DNA of 53,090 nucleotides, from the NCBI RefSeq assembly GCF_000380185.1, contig NZ_KB904759.1:1-53090 (forward strand), in the 5' to 3' direction. Source of the stretch: Thiofilum flexile DSM 14609 (GTDB taxonomy: Bacteria > Pseudomonadota > Gammaproteobacteria > Thiotrichales > Thiotrichaceae). The notes under the pieces were generated by a model. That model saw only the letters and a list, made by a program, of their open reading frames with translations, was not told the origin of the DNA and did not search any database. This document shows, one piece after another, positions 42,596 through 51,030 of this stretch. Position 1 is the first letter of the stretch. Each line of letters starts with the position of its first letter. Position numbers and translations under genes: made by a program.

Positions 42596-42606
42596 ATTAA
42601 ATAACC

Positions 42607-42630
42607 CGATATAATTATCTAATTATATCG
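42607..42630. promoter_or_regulatory. Perfect 11-2-11 palindrome with back-to-back -10 boxes
   Basis: CGATATAATTA, a TC spacer and TAATTATATCG form a perfect inverted repeat 12 bases from the regulator ATG. Each arm contains TATAAT, giving a candidate -10 box on both strands. It also fits the T-N11-A rule of LysR-type operators, so it is a likely autoregulatory and divergent control site. Confidence 0.75.
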
Positions 42631-42700
42631 TTTTTCAAGATTTAAGAATAGAGGTAGCCTAGCCACACATTGAAGTAATAAACAGCGAAGACGCGACATT

Positions 42701-42850
42701 ATGGATACTCAAACTTATCAATATGACACCGATCTTGAGCTATACACTGATAAAGCTCTTGAAGAAGCCACTGCTACAGCTACCTCAACGCCCGCAACAC
42801 CTAATGAAACAACAGAATACTGGGTCTTTGACAACGGTATCTGCGGCTAA
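42701..42850 (+). CDS. Small ORF, 49 residues, acidic with C-terminal WVFDNGICG
   Basis: This ORF runs from ATG 42701 to TAA 42850. The peptide starts MDTQTYQYDTDLELYTDKAL, continues with a Thr/Ala/Pro-rich linker (ATATATSTPATP), and ends E-Y-W-V-F-D-N-G-I-C-G. It is acidic and has neither signal peptide nor membrane helix. A Shine-Dalgarno sequence is weak (GAAG 10 bases upstream). It lies between the divergent CysB-like regulator and the DUF2892 gene on the same strand as the latter. No known family is recognised. The order of a leader-like region, linker and short aromatic/Cys tail resembles small peptide precursors, but no modification enzyme is next to it. Confidence 0.5.
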   Translation: MDTQTYQYDTDLELYTDKALEEATATATSTPATPNETTEYWVFDNGICG

Positions 42851-42932
42851 GCCTATCACTCTGGTAATACTTTACACCCCAGCCCTAAGAACTAATAATT
42901 ATCGTCTCTGATAATGGATGGAGGTGTTTACA

Positions 42933-43136
42933 ATGAGTATTGATCGTATGGTACTCGCCTTTGCAGGCATAATGATTTTGCTGTCAGTAGCCTTAGCCGC
43001 ATATGTGAATCCGCTCTGGATTTGGCTCACGATATTCGTAGGTCTTAACTTATTACAATCAGCTTTTACAGGCTTTTGTCCACTCGCCTTGCTGCTAAAA
43101 AAGATGGGTTATCAACCCGGAGAAGCTTTTAAATAA
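42933..43136 (+). CDS. DUF2892 (YgaP-type transmembrane) protein
   Basis: This is a 67-residue protein starting MSIDRMVLAFAG at ATG 42933, which has GGAGG 9 bases upstream. Two transmembrane helices (residues about 6-25 and 30-48) carry the DUF2892 pattern M-x-I-D-R-x-V-x-x-x-A-G and W-I-W-L-T-I-F-V-G-L-N-L-L-Q-S-x-F-T-G-F-C-P. This small membrane module is fused to rhodaneses in YgaP, or free-standing beside sulfur-metabolism genes. The context here, divergent from a CysB-like regulator, fits a sulfur link, though this is inference. Confidence 0.9.
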   Translation: MSIDRMVLAFAGIMILLSVALAAYVNPLWIWLTIFVGLNLLQSAFTGFCPLALLLKKMGYQPGEAFK

Positions 43137-43148
43137 TTCGTTTTATTC

Positions 43149-43182
43149 CACCTAAGACAAGTAGGTTAACTTATCTTAGGTG
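43149..43182. terminator. Bidirectional hairpin between DUF2892 and ene-reductase genes
   Basis: A 14-bp stem with a single C/A mismatch (43149-43162 with 43169-43182) and loop AGGTTA lies between convergent stop codons. A T-rich run follows only weakly on either strand. Confidence 0.6.
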
Positions 43183-43205
43183 CTAGAGTCTGCGGCTAAA
43201 TCACC

Positions 43206-44273
43206 TTAGCTCATAAAAGGATAATCGGTATAACCCGTCGCTCCAGGTGTATAGAAAGTCTGTGGATTAGGTGCATTCCAAGGGGCCTGAGTGCGAATGC
43301 GCTCCGGCAAATCTGGATTCGCTAAAAACCCTGTACCAAACGCCACCGCATCGAGTTGCCCGTTTTGAATAGCCCGCTCAGCCTCGTCTGCACTATAGCC
43401 CATATTGCCAATAATCGTGCCATTATAAATCTCGCGCATTGGTGTTAGCACATCACCTTTTTGTAGTCCAAAAACGTCACCACGCATAATATGCAAGTAG
43501 GCTAACTTGAAACTATTCAGGCGCTCTGCTAAGAACCGCGCTAAACCAATCGGATCACTATCGATCATACTGCCATAGCTATTTAATAGCGATAACCGTA
43601 AACCCACACGCTCGCTACCGATTTCAGCAGAAACCGCTTTAAGCACTTCAAATAAGAAACGGGCACGATTCTCCATCGAACCGCCATAATTACCCGTACG
43701 CTTATTGGAGCCATCACGTAAGAACTGATCAATTAAATAACCATTGGCACCATGTATCTCAACACCATCAAAACCGGCTTGCTTGGCATAGCGGGCGGCT
43801 TGAGCAAAGGCCTGCACTAAACCCGGAATTTCATCATCACTTACCGCACGCGGTACGACATATGCTGATTTGCCTTTGGGGGTGTGCGTTTCGCCCTCAA
43901 TCGCAATGGCACTGGCTGAAATCGGTTGTTGCCCATTACACATATCAGGGTGAGCAGAACGTCCGGCATGCCAAATTTGGAGGAAAATTTTACCATTTTT
44001 AGCATGTACTGCTTGGGTGACTTGCTTCCATGCCTGCATTTGCTCCTCAGTGTAAATACCCGGTTCGGCAATAAACGCCGAGGTATTTGGTAGAATCATG
44101 GTGCATTCGGTGATAATCAACCCTGCACTGGCCCGTTGAGCATAATACTCAGCCATGAGCGCATTGGGCACATGCTCCAACCCGGCACGAGAGCGAGTCA
44201 AGGGAGCCATAATGGCACGATTAGCAAGACTTAATTCGCCCAAACGCATCGGTTCTAATAATTTCATATTCAC
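43206..44273 (-). CDS. nemA: Alkene reductase, Old Yellow Enzyme family
   Basis: This is a 355-residue FMN-dependent ene-reductase. It has the N-terminal LANRAIMAPLTRSRAG, the GLIITECTMI strand, the active-site region FLQIWHAGRSAH, and the catalytic block GFDGVEIHGANGYLIDQFLRDGSNKRTGNYGGS (cited in part), with the H-x-x-N substrate-binding pair. The FMN-phosphate region GNMGYSADEAER is near the end. NemA-like enzymes reduce maleimides, nitroesters and unsaturated carbonyls. GTG 44273 is used because AAAGGA lies 6 bases upstream; ATG 44267 is an alternative. It stands alone. Confidence 0.93.
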   Translation of the reverse strand: MNMKLLEPMRLGELSLANRAIMAPLTRSRAGLEHVPNALMAEYYAQRASAGLIITECTMILPNTSAFIAEPGIYTEEQMQAWKQVTQAVHAKNGKIFLQIWHAGRSAHPDMCNGQQPISASAIAIEGETHTPKGKSAYVVPRAVSDDEIPGLVQAFAQAARYAKQAGFDGVEIHGANGYLIDQFLRDGSNKRTGNYGGSMENRARFLFEVLKAVSAEIGSERVGLRLSLLNSYGSMIDSDPIGLARFLAERLNSFKLAYLHIMRGDVFGLQKGDVLTPMREIYNGTIIGNMGYSADEAERAIQNGQLDAVAFGTGFLANPDLPERIRTQAPWNAPNPQTFYTPGATGYTDYPFMS

Positions 44274-44396
44274 TAACTATCCTTTCTTTTTTTGGTTTGC
44301 TGATTCTATCTATTTAAAGGCTAAAAGCTGTTATCCCTGATAAAAAATGGGTATTGCTATAAATGGGTCAGAGAATCACAACACCAAAAGACTCGG

Positions 44397-45014
44397 CTAA
44401 AGCAGTGCTTTAATAGCTGCTGCTAACTCCGCTGGTGGTACAGCGTGCTCTATTAGTTTCTGTACCTTACCCTCTTTATCAATAACATATAGGGTAGAGG
44501 TATGATCCATCATATAGCCTAAGGCTGAGTCTGGCAGAGGTACTTTACGAAAAAAAGCATGATATTGTCGCGCAATCTGTTCTAAATCCTCCGACCGACT
44601 CGATACCCCACGAATATTCGGGTGAAAATACTGCGCATAACGATTGACTTGCTGCAAAGTATCCCGCTCTGGGTCGATGGAAACCAATAGCCCCTGTACT
44701 TGTTTTAATTGCTCAGGTGTTAATAAATTAAAGGCCGCTTTCATAGTACCCATCGAGGTAGGACAGACATCGGGGCAGGCCGTATAGCCAAAATACATCA
44801 CCACCACTTTACCCTTAAAATCGCTCAGCTTGACCTCGCCTTGATCAGAGTTCAGGGTAAAGTCGCCCCCTTCTGGTAATAAAGAGGGGCTGTATTGAGT
44901 CTGATAAGTAGCTCCTAGTTGTGGAGTCGCCAGCCATCCTGCGGCGGCCCAAGCCAAAGCCACACCTATCACTATTGCAAGGATTATCCCTACTATCGTT
45001 TGTTTATTTAGCAT
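44397..45014 (-). CDS. SCO family copper chaperone
   Basis: This is a 205-residue SCO1/SenC thioredoxin-fold protein with an N-terminal membrane anchor (IVGIILAIVIGVALAWAAAGW). The copper-binding C-x-x-x-C reads ACPDVCPTS near residue 82, and the third ligand His is in MDHTSTLYVID near residue 165. The FKGKVVVMYFGYT strand precedes the CxxxC. SCO proteins deliver copper to the CuA centre of cytochrome c oxidase or protect against oxidants. No cytochrome oxidase gene is adjacent. It is divergent from the molybdopterin oxidoreductase gene, 121 bases apart. Confidence 0.92.
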   Translation of the reverse strand: MLNKQTIVGIILAIVIGVALAWAAAGWLATPQLGATYQTQYSPSLLPEGGDFTLNSDQGEVKLSDFKGKVVVMYFGYTACPDVCPTSMGTMKAAFNLLTPEQLKQVQGLLVSIDPERDTLQQVNRYAQYFHPNIRGVSSRSEDLEQIARQYHAFFRKVPLPDSALGYMMDHTSTLYVIDKEGKVQKLIEHAVPPAELAAAIKALL

Positions 45015-45135
45015 TCTCTGAACCTGTTTAAAACCGAGCTAATCCCCAATTCCCTGAGCCAACTAACCCTAATGCGTGTCTGACCAAGAATACGCTACAC
45101 TGCGCCCCAATTTCATTACTCACCACTACTAAATC

Positions 45136-47214
45136 GTGACTACTACTAAACGCACCACCTGCTACGAATGCGATGCTAATTGCTTATTTGATGTTACTGT
45201 GAATGACCAAGGGATTGCTACTGCCGTAAAAGGACCTGACTGCCCACGCGGTCAAATGCAACTAGAGCGCCAATACCATCCCGAACGCTTACTCTACCCA
45301 CTCAAACGTGTAGGCGCTAAAGGTTCGGGGCAATTTGAGCGTATTAGCTGGGAGGAAGCCCTCGATACCATCGCACAGGAATTGAATAAAGCTAAAGCCA
45401 CTTATGGTGCTCCTGCAGTAGGCTTTTTCGCAGGCTATACCAAAGAAGCTCGCCCCCAGTTACAACGCCTTGCTCACGCGTTTGGTAGTCCTAACTATTT
45501 AACCGAATCTGGTTGCTGTTTTTCCGCGACCATGGTGGCAGAAAAACTCACCTATGGGCACAAAATTAAAACCACCTCGACCATTGAATCGCCCAAAACT
45601 AAATGCGTTTTGGTGTGGTCGACCAATGCTGTTGGCTCCATTCCCCCGTTTGATACCCATCATCTCAATCGGCGCAAAAAAAATCGACATATGATTGTGG
45701 TCGATCCACGTCGTACCGAAACCGCTGAATTAGCCGATATTCACCTACAAATTCGCCCCGGTACTGATGGTGCATTGGCCTTGGGCTTTCATCATTTAAT
45801 CTTTAAGAACGGTTGGCAAGATCAGGCTTTTTTGGATGAATGGGCTAATGGTCTGCCTGCCTTTATAGAGTATATTCAAGCCTTTACTCCCGAAAGAGTA
45901 GCGTCTATTTGTGGCATTGAAGAAGCCAAACTACGCGCAGCCGTCGAGCTTTTTGCCACTACAAAACCCGCGCAAATTGCTATGTCACCGACCTCTACCG
46001 TGCAACACAGTAATGGTTTTCAAAATCATCGTGCCATGATTTTACTCTCTGCTGTTACGGGTAATATTGATCGTGAAGGCGGCAATCGCTTTTTTAATGA
46101 CAAAGTTTTACCGAAGCCAATTGAGCTATTTGATAAGTGCCGTAATGAACTCCCGCCGCGTATTGGTGATGAATCCTTCCCGATTTGGACAAAATATTGG
46201 CCTGCGGCTCAAAGTATGCTAATGCCTGATTGTATTTTAGAGGGTAAACCACAACCCTTACGTGCATTACTCGCTATGGGTATTAATACCGCCATGTGGG
46301 CTAACTCTAAACGCATGGAGCAAGCGTTAGGCGCATTAGACTTTTTTGCCGTGTCCGACTTTTTCCATAATCCTGCTACTTTACAAGCAGATATTGTCTT
46401 ACCGGCTGCTACCAATTTAGAGCGCCCTGCCCTCATCGCTTATCCGGGCTGTGCCTATCAGGGTGAGGTCAAGTATCGCCATCAAGCCCTAGCACCACGC
46501 GGCGAGGCCAAAGCAGATGGACAAATTTTCCTAGAGTTAGGGGTTAAATTAGGTATGCCTGATTTATTCTGGCAGGGTAATTTAGAGGCCTCTTGGGCAG
46601 AAATGGCCTCAGGCTTGCCGGATGAAATACGCGAGGAGGCTTATAACAATCCTGATGGTGTAGTGGTCTATAGTCCGGTTATTGAGGAGTTAGTCGAGCA
46701 TGGCTATTTAGATGCGGATCGGCAATGGCGCTTATATGGCTTTAAGACAGTATCCGGTAAAGTAGAGTTTGATTCAGAAGAATTAAAAGCACAGGGCTAT
46801 GACGGTTTACCCGTGTATAAAGAGCCTGCTGAGAGTCCATTGTCTACCCCAGAACTATGGAAGGACTATCCACTCGTACTCACCTCAGGTGGGCGGCAAA
46901 AGTACTTTACTCATTCACAGCAACACAATGTGGCTGCCATGCTGAAATACGACCCCCGCCCCCGTATTCAAATTCACCCCACCGATGCAACAGAGCGAGG
47001 TATTCAAACGGGTGATGCTGTAGAGGTGAAATCACCCCGTGGTCATGTAACCTTTTATGCCGATGTGACGGATATTATGAAGCCCGGAGTGGTGCATTGT
47101 TTTCACGGTTGGAATAATGCCAATATTAATGAGCTAACTGATGATAAACATTTAGACCCTATCAGCGGCTTCCCGCCCTTTAAATCACTATTATGCCAAG
47201 TAACTAAAAGTTAG
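45136..47214 (+). CDS. Molybdopterin oxidoreductase, DMSO reductase family
   Basis: This is a 692-residue protein starting at GTG 45136. An N-terminal [4Fe-4S] motif uses C9, C12, C16 and C36. The Mo-coordinating region reads LTESGCCFSATM, with C127 or C128 as likely ligand. The VDPRRTETAELADIHLQIRPGTDGALALG block (cited in part) and the C-terminal D-A-V-E-V-K-S-P-R-G domain bind the pterin dinucleotide. There is no twin-arginine signal, so the enzyme is probably cytoplasmic. No electron-transfer or membrane-anchor subunit is encoded next to it. The substrate is unknown; it resembles the thiosulfate/polysulfide reductase and formate dehydrogenase branch in general layout. Confidence 0.9.
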   Translation: MTTTKRTTCYECDANCLFDVTVNDQGIATAVKGPDCPRGQMQLERQYHPERLLYPLKRVGAKGSGQFERISWEEALDTIAQELNKAKATYGAPAVGFFAGYTKEARPQLQRLAHAFGSPNYLTESGCCFSATMVAEKLTYGHKIKTTSTIESPKTKCVLVWSTNAVGSIPPFDTHHLNRRKKNRHMIVVDPRRTETAELADIHLQIRPGTDGALALGFHHLIFKNGWQDQAFLDEWANGLPAFIEYIQAFTPERVASICGIEEAKLRAAVELFATTKPAQIAMSPTSTVQHSNGFQNHRAMILLSAVTGNIDREGGNRFFNDKVLPKPIELFDKCRNELPPRIGDESFPIWTKYWPAAQSMLMPDCILEGKPQPLRALLAMGINTAMWANSKRMEQALGALDFFAVSDFFHNPATLQADIVLPAATNLERPALIAYPGCAYQGEVKYRHQALAPRGEAKADGQIFLELGVKLGMPDLFWQGNLEASWAEMASGLPDEIREEAYNNPDGVVVYSPVIEELVEHGYLDADRQWRLYGFKTVSGKVEFDSEELKAQGYDGLPVYKEPAESPLSTPELWKDYPLVLTSGGRQKYFTHSQQHNVAAMLKYDPRPRIQIHPTDATERGIQTGDAVEVKSPRGHVTFYADVTDIMKPGVVHCFHGWNNANINELTDDKHLDPISGFPPFKSLLCQVTKS

Positions 47215-47262
47215 TTTACTCACTCTGAAACCCATTAATACGTAGAACTTGCCACCTTAAAA

Positions 47263-47292
47263 ATCCTCGTCCTATTAGATTAGGACGGGGAT
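47263..47292 (-). terminator. Terminator between the Mo enzyme and the DUF membrane protein genes
   Basis: A 12-bp stem with one G-T wobble (47263-47274 with 47281-47292, loop TTAGAT) lies between convergent stops. On the minus strand it is followed by TTTTTA, making it a good intrinsic terminator for the downstream membrane-protein gene. Confidence 0.75.
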
Positions 47293-47296
47293 AAAA

Positions 47297-47833
47297 TCAG
47301 CTAGCTACTGTCCAATATACTCTAGACAATTGACTTTGCCCAATAGGTCGCTCTTTTTGAGCGCGTAGGGTTTCTACAAAAAATGCAATGAAATAACCAC
47401 CCCAGAAACCATAGCCAAATGAGCCTATATAATTTAAATAAGGCCAATTTGACCAAGGTAGGGACTCTAATTGCCCAACTTTTAAGAGGTAATACCATAC
47501 TGTCAAACCTAACGCACAAAAAAACGGGCCTAAGCTGCCCGGAAAAATAAAGCGCTTTTTATTGGTGACATAAAATACCCCGCGTGGCGAACGTAAAATA
47601 AGCTCATTAACCAAAAATGCTAATATCATCCCTAATACCCATGCAACAAAATGGGTCGGTACATAACCAAATGTCTGCCAAACTAAGTAAGCTGAAAATA
47701 GTAATACGGCTAAAGCAGTAACTAACAACAGTCCTTTGCTGGTGACATGGGCGCGACTTAAGCGCAGGGTGATGAGCAATAAGACTGCAAACACCAAGGT
47801 CAACCACCATGGGTTAACTAAATTCCAAACCAT
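47297..47833 (-). CDS. Six-helix integral membrane protein of unknown function
   Basis: This is a 178-residue protein starting MVWNLVNPWWLTLVFAV at ATG 47833, with AAGGAG 8 bases upstream. An in-frame start at 47902 would add a polar leader and is disfavoured. It has about five to six transmembrane helices, with a basic loop (YVTNKKRFIFPGS) and a Y-G-F-W-G-G-Y-F-I segment near the end. The general plan resembles DUF6622-like small membrane proteins, but I am not certain. It is divergent from lrgA and no partner gene is evident. Confidence 0.75.
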   Translation of the reverse strand: MVWNLVNPWWLTLVFAVLLLITLRLSRAHVTSKGLLLVTALAVLLFSAYLVWQTFGYVPTHFVAWVLGMILAFLVNELILRSPRGVFYVTNKKRFIFPGSLGPFFCALGLTVWYYLLKVGQLESLPWSNWPYLNYIGSFGYGFWGGYFIAFFVETLRAQKERPIGQSQLSRVYWTVAS

Positions 47834-47991
47834 GCTATTCTCCTTAACCTCAGCATCGAGGATATGGTGACAACCATCACCTATCCTTTGTATATAGTCC
47901 AAAGGTGCTAGAGTAAGGGGCTAAGTTTCTAAGATAACAGCCACTTTTAGCTAAACGGCACTGTCTTTTCTTTAATAGCTTGAGGTGCAAT

Positions 47992-48348
47992 GTGCAATTT
48001 TTAAATGGCATTACCCTGTTATTAATTTTTCAATTAGCAGGTGAAATCACGGGAGTATGGTTTCAGTTACCTATTCCGGGGCCCGTGATTGGTATGGGGT
48101 ATTTATTACTAGCTCTCTTACTTTATCGTGGTGTACCGGCTGCACTAGATGCGGCAGCTAATGGCTTACTCATGCATTTATCCTTGCTATTTGTACCTGC
48201 TGGAGTAGGTCTAATAGTGTATTTTGATTATATTGCTCGCGAATGGTTGCCCATTACTATTGCGGTATTCGTTAGTACGATAGTCACGCTCGGCTTTAGT
48301 GCGCTTTTAATGCAAATCCTACAACGTTATTTTAAACGCTCATCATGA
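47992..48348 (+). CDS. lrgA: LrgA/CidA-family holin-like protein
   Basis: This is a 118-residue protein with four transmembrane helices. The start is GTG 47992 with GAGG 5 bases upstream. The CidA/LrgA pattern is clear: Q-L-A-G-E-x-I, LPIPGPVIGMGYLLLALLL, and a third helix LLFVPAGVGLIVYFDYI. Holin-like LrgA and its partner LrgB are linked to autolysis control and to glycolate/pyruvate export in different bacteria. The stop overlaps the lrgB start by 4 bases. Confidence 0.93.
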   Translation: MQFLNGITLLLIFQLAGEITGVWFQLPIPGPVIGMGYLLLALLLYRGVPAALDAAANGLLMHLSLLFVPAGVGLIVYFDYIAREWLPITIAVFVSTIVTLGFSALLMQILQRYFKRSS

Positions 48349-49076
48349 CCCCAGCAGAATCCTCCCTCTCCCAACTATGGGTCTATTTAGCCGCCTCACC
48401 CTTGTTTGGACTCACCTTAACCTTAGTGGCCTATGGGATAGCCTATCGCTTGTATTTAGCCTCGCGCTCCTCGCCCCTCTGTAATCCGGTCGCTACTACC
48501 ATAGCCCTGATTATTGCGGTATTACTCTTCACTCATATTTCTTATCAAGACTATTTTTCGGGCGCACAGTTTGTGCATTTTTTACTAGGCCCTGCTACGG
48601 TAGCGTTAGCCATTCCGCTGTATCGCCAGCTCAGAAAAGTCCAGCAAATCTTTATTCCGCTAGTGATTACTTTAGTGTGTGGTAGTGCAGTAGGAGCCTT
48701 AAGTGCGCTTTATACCGCTAAGCTATTAGGGGCTTCTGAACCTGTGTTAATGTCCTTAGTTCCTAAATCTGTCACCACGCCTATTGCTATGAGTATTGCT
48801 AAATTACTCGGTGGCATTCCACCGCTAACGGCGGTATTGGTGGTTATTACTGGCATTATCGGAGCCTTGCTGGGCACGCGCTTAATGCAGTTATTAGGGA
48901 TTCAAGACGATAGTGTTAAAGGGATAGCCATGGGTATAGCGGCACATGGCATAGGTACGGCACGCGCGTTTCAAGTATCGTCCGAAATGGGGGCTTTTGC
49001 AGGTTTAGCGATGGCATTGTCGGCTTTCGTAGCCTCACTAGTATTGCCACCGCTAATTCATCTGTTAGGGTTTTAA
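48345..49076 (+). CDS. lrgB: LrgB/CidB-family membrane protein
   Basis: This is a 243-residue LrgB family protein with about six to seven transmembrane helices. Signatures include F-L-L-G-P-A-T-V-A-L-A-I-P-L-Y, LVPKSVTTPIAMSIAKLLGGIPPLTAVLVVITGIIGALLG (cited in part), and GIAAHGIGTARAFQVSSEMGAFAGLAMALS (cited in part). The ATGA overlap with lrgA shows translational coupling. No LytSR-type or LysR-type regulator is adjacent. Confidence 0.94.
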   Translation: MTPAESSLSQLWVYLAASPLFGLTLTLVAYGIAYRLYLASRSSPLCNPVATTIALIIAVLLFTHISYQDYFSGAQFVHFLLGPATVALAIPLYRQLRKVQQIFIPLVITLVCGSAVGALSALYTAKLLGASEPVLMSLVPKSVTTPIAMSIAKLLGGIPPLTAVLVVITGIIGALLGTRLMQLLGIQDDSVKGIAMGIAAHGIGTARAFQVSSEMGAFAGLAMALSAFVASLVLPPLIHLLGF

Positions 49077-49088
49077 ATACCTAAAAGC

Positions 49089-49757
49089 TTAAGCCGGAAC
49101 AAATTGGGCTACATAGGACTTGCGATTATGCAGCATTTGATAAAACAGTGGCTCGAAATCGGCTACTACCGAGGTTTTAACCGCTTCTAAGGCTAATAGA
49201 TGCTCTGCCCATGCTTTCACTTTAGGCGTATGAGCAAAGGCTTGTAAATCATAGTGCTTGCTCAATACCGCTAAACGCATAAACAAGGGGGCATAGGCCG
49301 CATCAATCAGATTGAGTGACTCTCCATTAAAAAAGGGCGTGGCGTGCATCTGCTGCTCGACCCAACCCATTTGCTCTTTTAAGGTGCTTAATGCTTTAGT
49401 AAAAACAGCCTCATCTGGAGTCGTCATTAATTCATATTGCGTACCTAACATCGCACCACTGTATTCAATCCAAGCACGATTATAGGCTTTGTCGATGGGG
49501 TCATGTGGATGCAGGAGCGGTGGATTAAGCTCCGAGACTAGCTCCATAATCACCGCCGATTCAAAAATCACACGCTCATGATCCACCTGCACAATCGGCA
49601 CTTTGCCTAAAGGGGATAAGGCTTTAAACCAATCAGGTGGGTTCATGATGTCAATATAATCAATATCATAAGGAATCTTGCAGTAATTGAGTACAATCAC
49701 ACTGCGCTGTACATACGGGCACAGTTTAAAACTCACCAGACGTAAATGATGGGACAT
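49089..49757 (-). CDS. Glutathione S-transferase family protein
   Basis: This is a 222-residue two-domain protein. The N-terminal thioredoxin-like domain has the CPYVQRSVIVLNYCKIPY segment, in which C13 is the likely active residue. The L-S-P-L-G-K-V-P-I-V-Q-V loop carries the cis-Pro, and VIFESAVIMELV supplies the E-S glutathione-binding pair. A helical C-terminal domain follows from about residue 90. The CPxxQR start resembles the omega/beta-like class. The substrate is not evident. It converges with lrgB across 12 bases. Confidence 0.92.
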   Translation of the reverse strand: MSHHLRLVSFKLCPYVQRSVIVLNYCKIPYDIDYIDIMNPPDWFKALSPLGKVPIVQVDHERVIFESAVIMELVSELNPPLLHPHDPIDKAYNRAWIEYSGAMLGTQYELMTTPDEAVFTKALSTLKEQMGWVEQQMHATPFFNGESLNLIDAAYAPLFMRLAVLSKHYDLQAFAHTPKVKAWAEHLLALEAVKTSVVADFEPLFYQMLHNRKSYVAQFVPA

Positions 49758-49840
49758 AGTATTAACCTAGTTAAGGTGATAAAACGGCATGATAGAGTTA
49801 GCCCTATTACACCTGCAACCCATAAGGTTAGGAGTAGGCT

Positions 49841-50293
49841 ATGCGACCTATTGTGATTATTGCCAATACCCCCACCGCGAATACTTACGCTCTGCGCGAA
49901 GCTGTAGCACGAGGAGCACAACAGAGCACTGTACCTATTCAAGTGTTAAGCCCGCTAGAGGCCAATAGTTTTCATATTTTGCAAAGCTCGGCGGTGATAG
50001 TGGGTACGACAGAAAATTTTGGCTATATGAGTGGGGCTTTAAAGGATTTTTTTGAACGCATTTATTACCCCTGTTTAGAGTCTACTCAAGGCTTGCCTGT
50101 GGCACTGTATGTGCGAGCAGGTAATGATGGCACAGGTACGGTACAGAGTGTGACACGAATTTTAACCGGATTACGTTGGAAGTTAATCCAAGAACCTTTG
50201 GTATTCAAGGGCGCTTGGCAGCCTGAGTTTTTAAAGAATGCGGAGGAATTAGGAGAGGCGGTGGCTCTTGGAGTGGAGCTGGGGGTATTTTAG
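49841..50293 (+). CDS. Flavodoxin-fold NAD(P)H-dependent reductase-like protein
   Basis: This is a 150-residue protein of the flavodoxin/NADPH-dependent FMN reductase fold. It begins with the FMN phosphate loop region MRPIVIIANTPTANTYALREA. The conserved VGTTENFGYMSGALKDFFER segment at about residues 55-74 is the mid-protein flavin-binding loop. The C-terminal strand and helix follow. The first loop T-P-T-A-N-T is a variant of the usual T-x-T-G-N/G-x. It is divergent from the GST gene. The partner or substrate is unknown. Confidence 0.85.
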   Translation: MRPIVIIANTPTANTYALREAVARGAQQSTVPIQVLSPLEANSFHILQSSAVIVGTTENFGYMSGALKDFFERIYYPCLESTQGLPVALYVRAGNDGTGTVQSVTRILTGLRWKLIQEPLVFKGAWQPEFLKNAEELGEAVALGVELGVF

Positions 50294-50376
50294 TGTCAAA
50301 CACTAAAAAATTCTCTTTACCTAAATGAAATCCCCTCTAAACTTAGAAAAGTCTTGGTTTTAAATGGATATACTTG

Positions 50377-51021
50377 ATGCTTTACGAAAAGCTCAACCCC
50401 AAAAATGCCTATATCTGGCGGATAATTCATCGAAAAAACCTCTCTTGGGTTTTTGAGAATGGTTTACATTCTGGCAACAGCCCAATCAGATCAGCTACAT
50501 GGATTAATATTGGTAATGAAGAACTGATTAACCGAAGGGCAGCCCGAAAGGTACCTTTACCACCAGGCGGTACACTCAATGACTACGTACCATTCTACTT
50601 CACACCATTCTCACCCATGATGTACAACATCCATACTGGGTGCGGCGGTGTGCTACCAGTAAGCAATAACGACATAGTTATTCTAGTTTCTAGCTTATAC
50701 AAAGTAGCCGAACTAGGCTTGATGTTTTTGTTTACTGACCGTCATGCCTATCTGTCAACAGCAAACTACTATCGTGACCTTGATAAGTTAAGCGAAATAG
50801 ATTGGCCAAGATTGCAGCAGCGTAATTTCCAGCGTGATCTGTCTGATCCTGAAAAAATTGAGCGCTACCAAGCTGAAGCATTAATTTATCAACAGGCTCC
50901 TCTTAAGATATTAATAGGTGCAATTTGCTATACTAAACAGGTACAAGAAGAACTACAGCAACAGGCAATACAAATCGGGATAACGTTAGATATCCATTGT
51001 AGAGCTAGCTGGTATTTTTAG
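50377..51021 (+). CDS. darT: DarT ADP-ribosyltransferase toxin
   Basis: This is a 214-residue DUF4433 (DarT) protein. It begins NPKNAYIWRIIHRKNLSWVF with the conserved R-I-x-H-x-x-N-L segment. It has V-P-F-Y-F-T-P-F-S-P-M-M-Y-N-I-H-x-G, a NAD-binding loop, and the catalytic Glu in QAEALIYQQAPL near residue 168. DarT attaches ADP-ribose to thymidine in single-stranded DNA and stalls replication. An upstream in-frame TTG (50374) is disfavoured against ATG 50377; there is no strong ribosome binding site. It is followed after 9 bases by its antitoxin gene. The system also acts in phage defence. Confidence 0.95.
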   Translation: MLYEKLNPKNAYIWRIIHRKNLSWVFENGLHSGNSPIRSATWINIGNEELINRRAARKVPLPPGGTLNDYVPFYFTPFSPMMYNIHTGCGGVLPVSNNDIVILVSSLYKVAELGLMFLFTDRHAYLSTANYYRDLDKLSEIDWPRLQQRNFQRDLSDPEKIERYQAEALIYQQAPLKILIGAICYTKQVQEELQQQAIQIGITLDIHCRASWYF

Positions 51022-51030
51022 GAGAAAGGC

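Noticed and set aside
45136-45250. Twin-arginine signal on the molybdopterin enzyme
   Set aside because: The N-terminus MTTTKRTTCYECDANC enters the iron-sulfur motif directly; there is no RR-x-F-x-K and no hydrophobic stretch.
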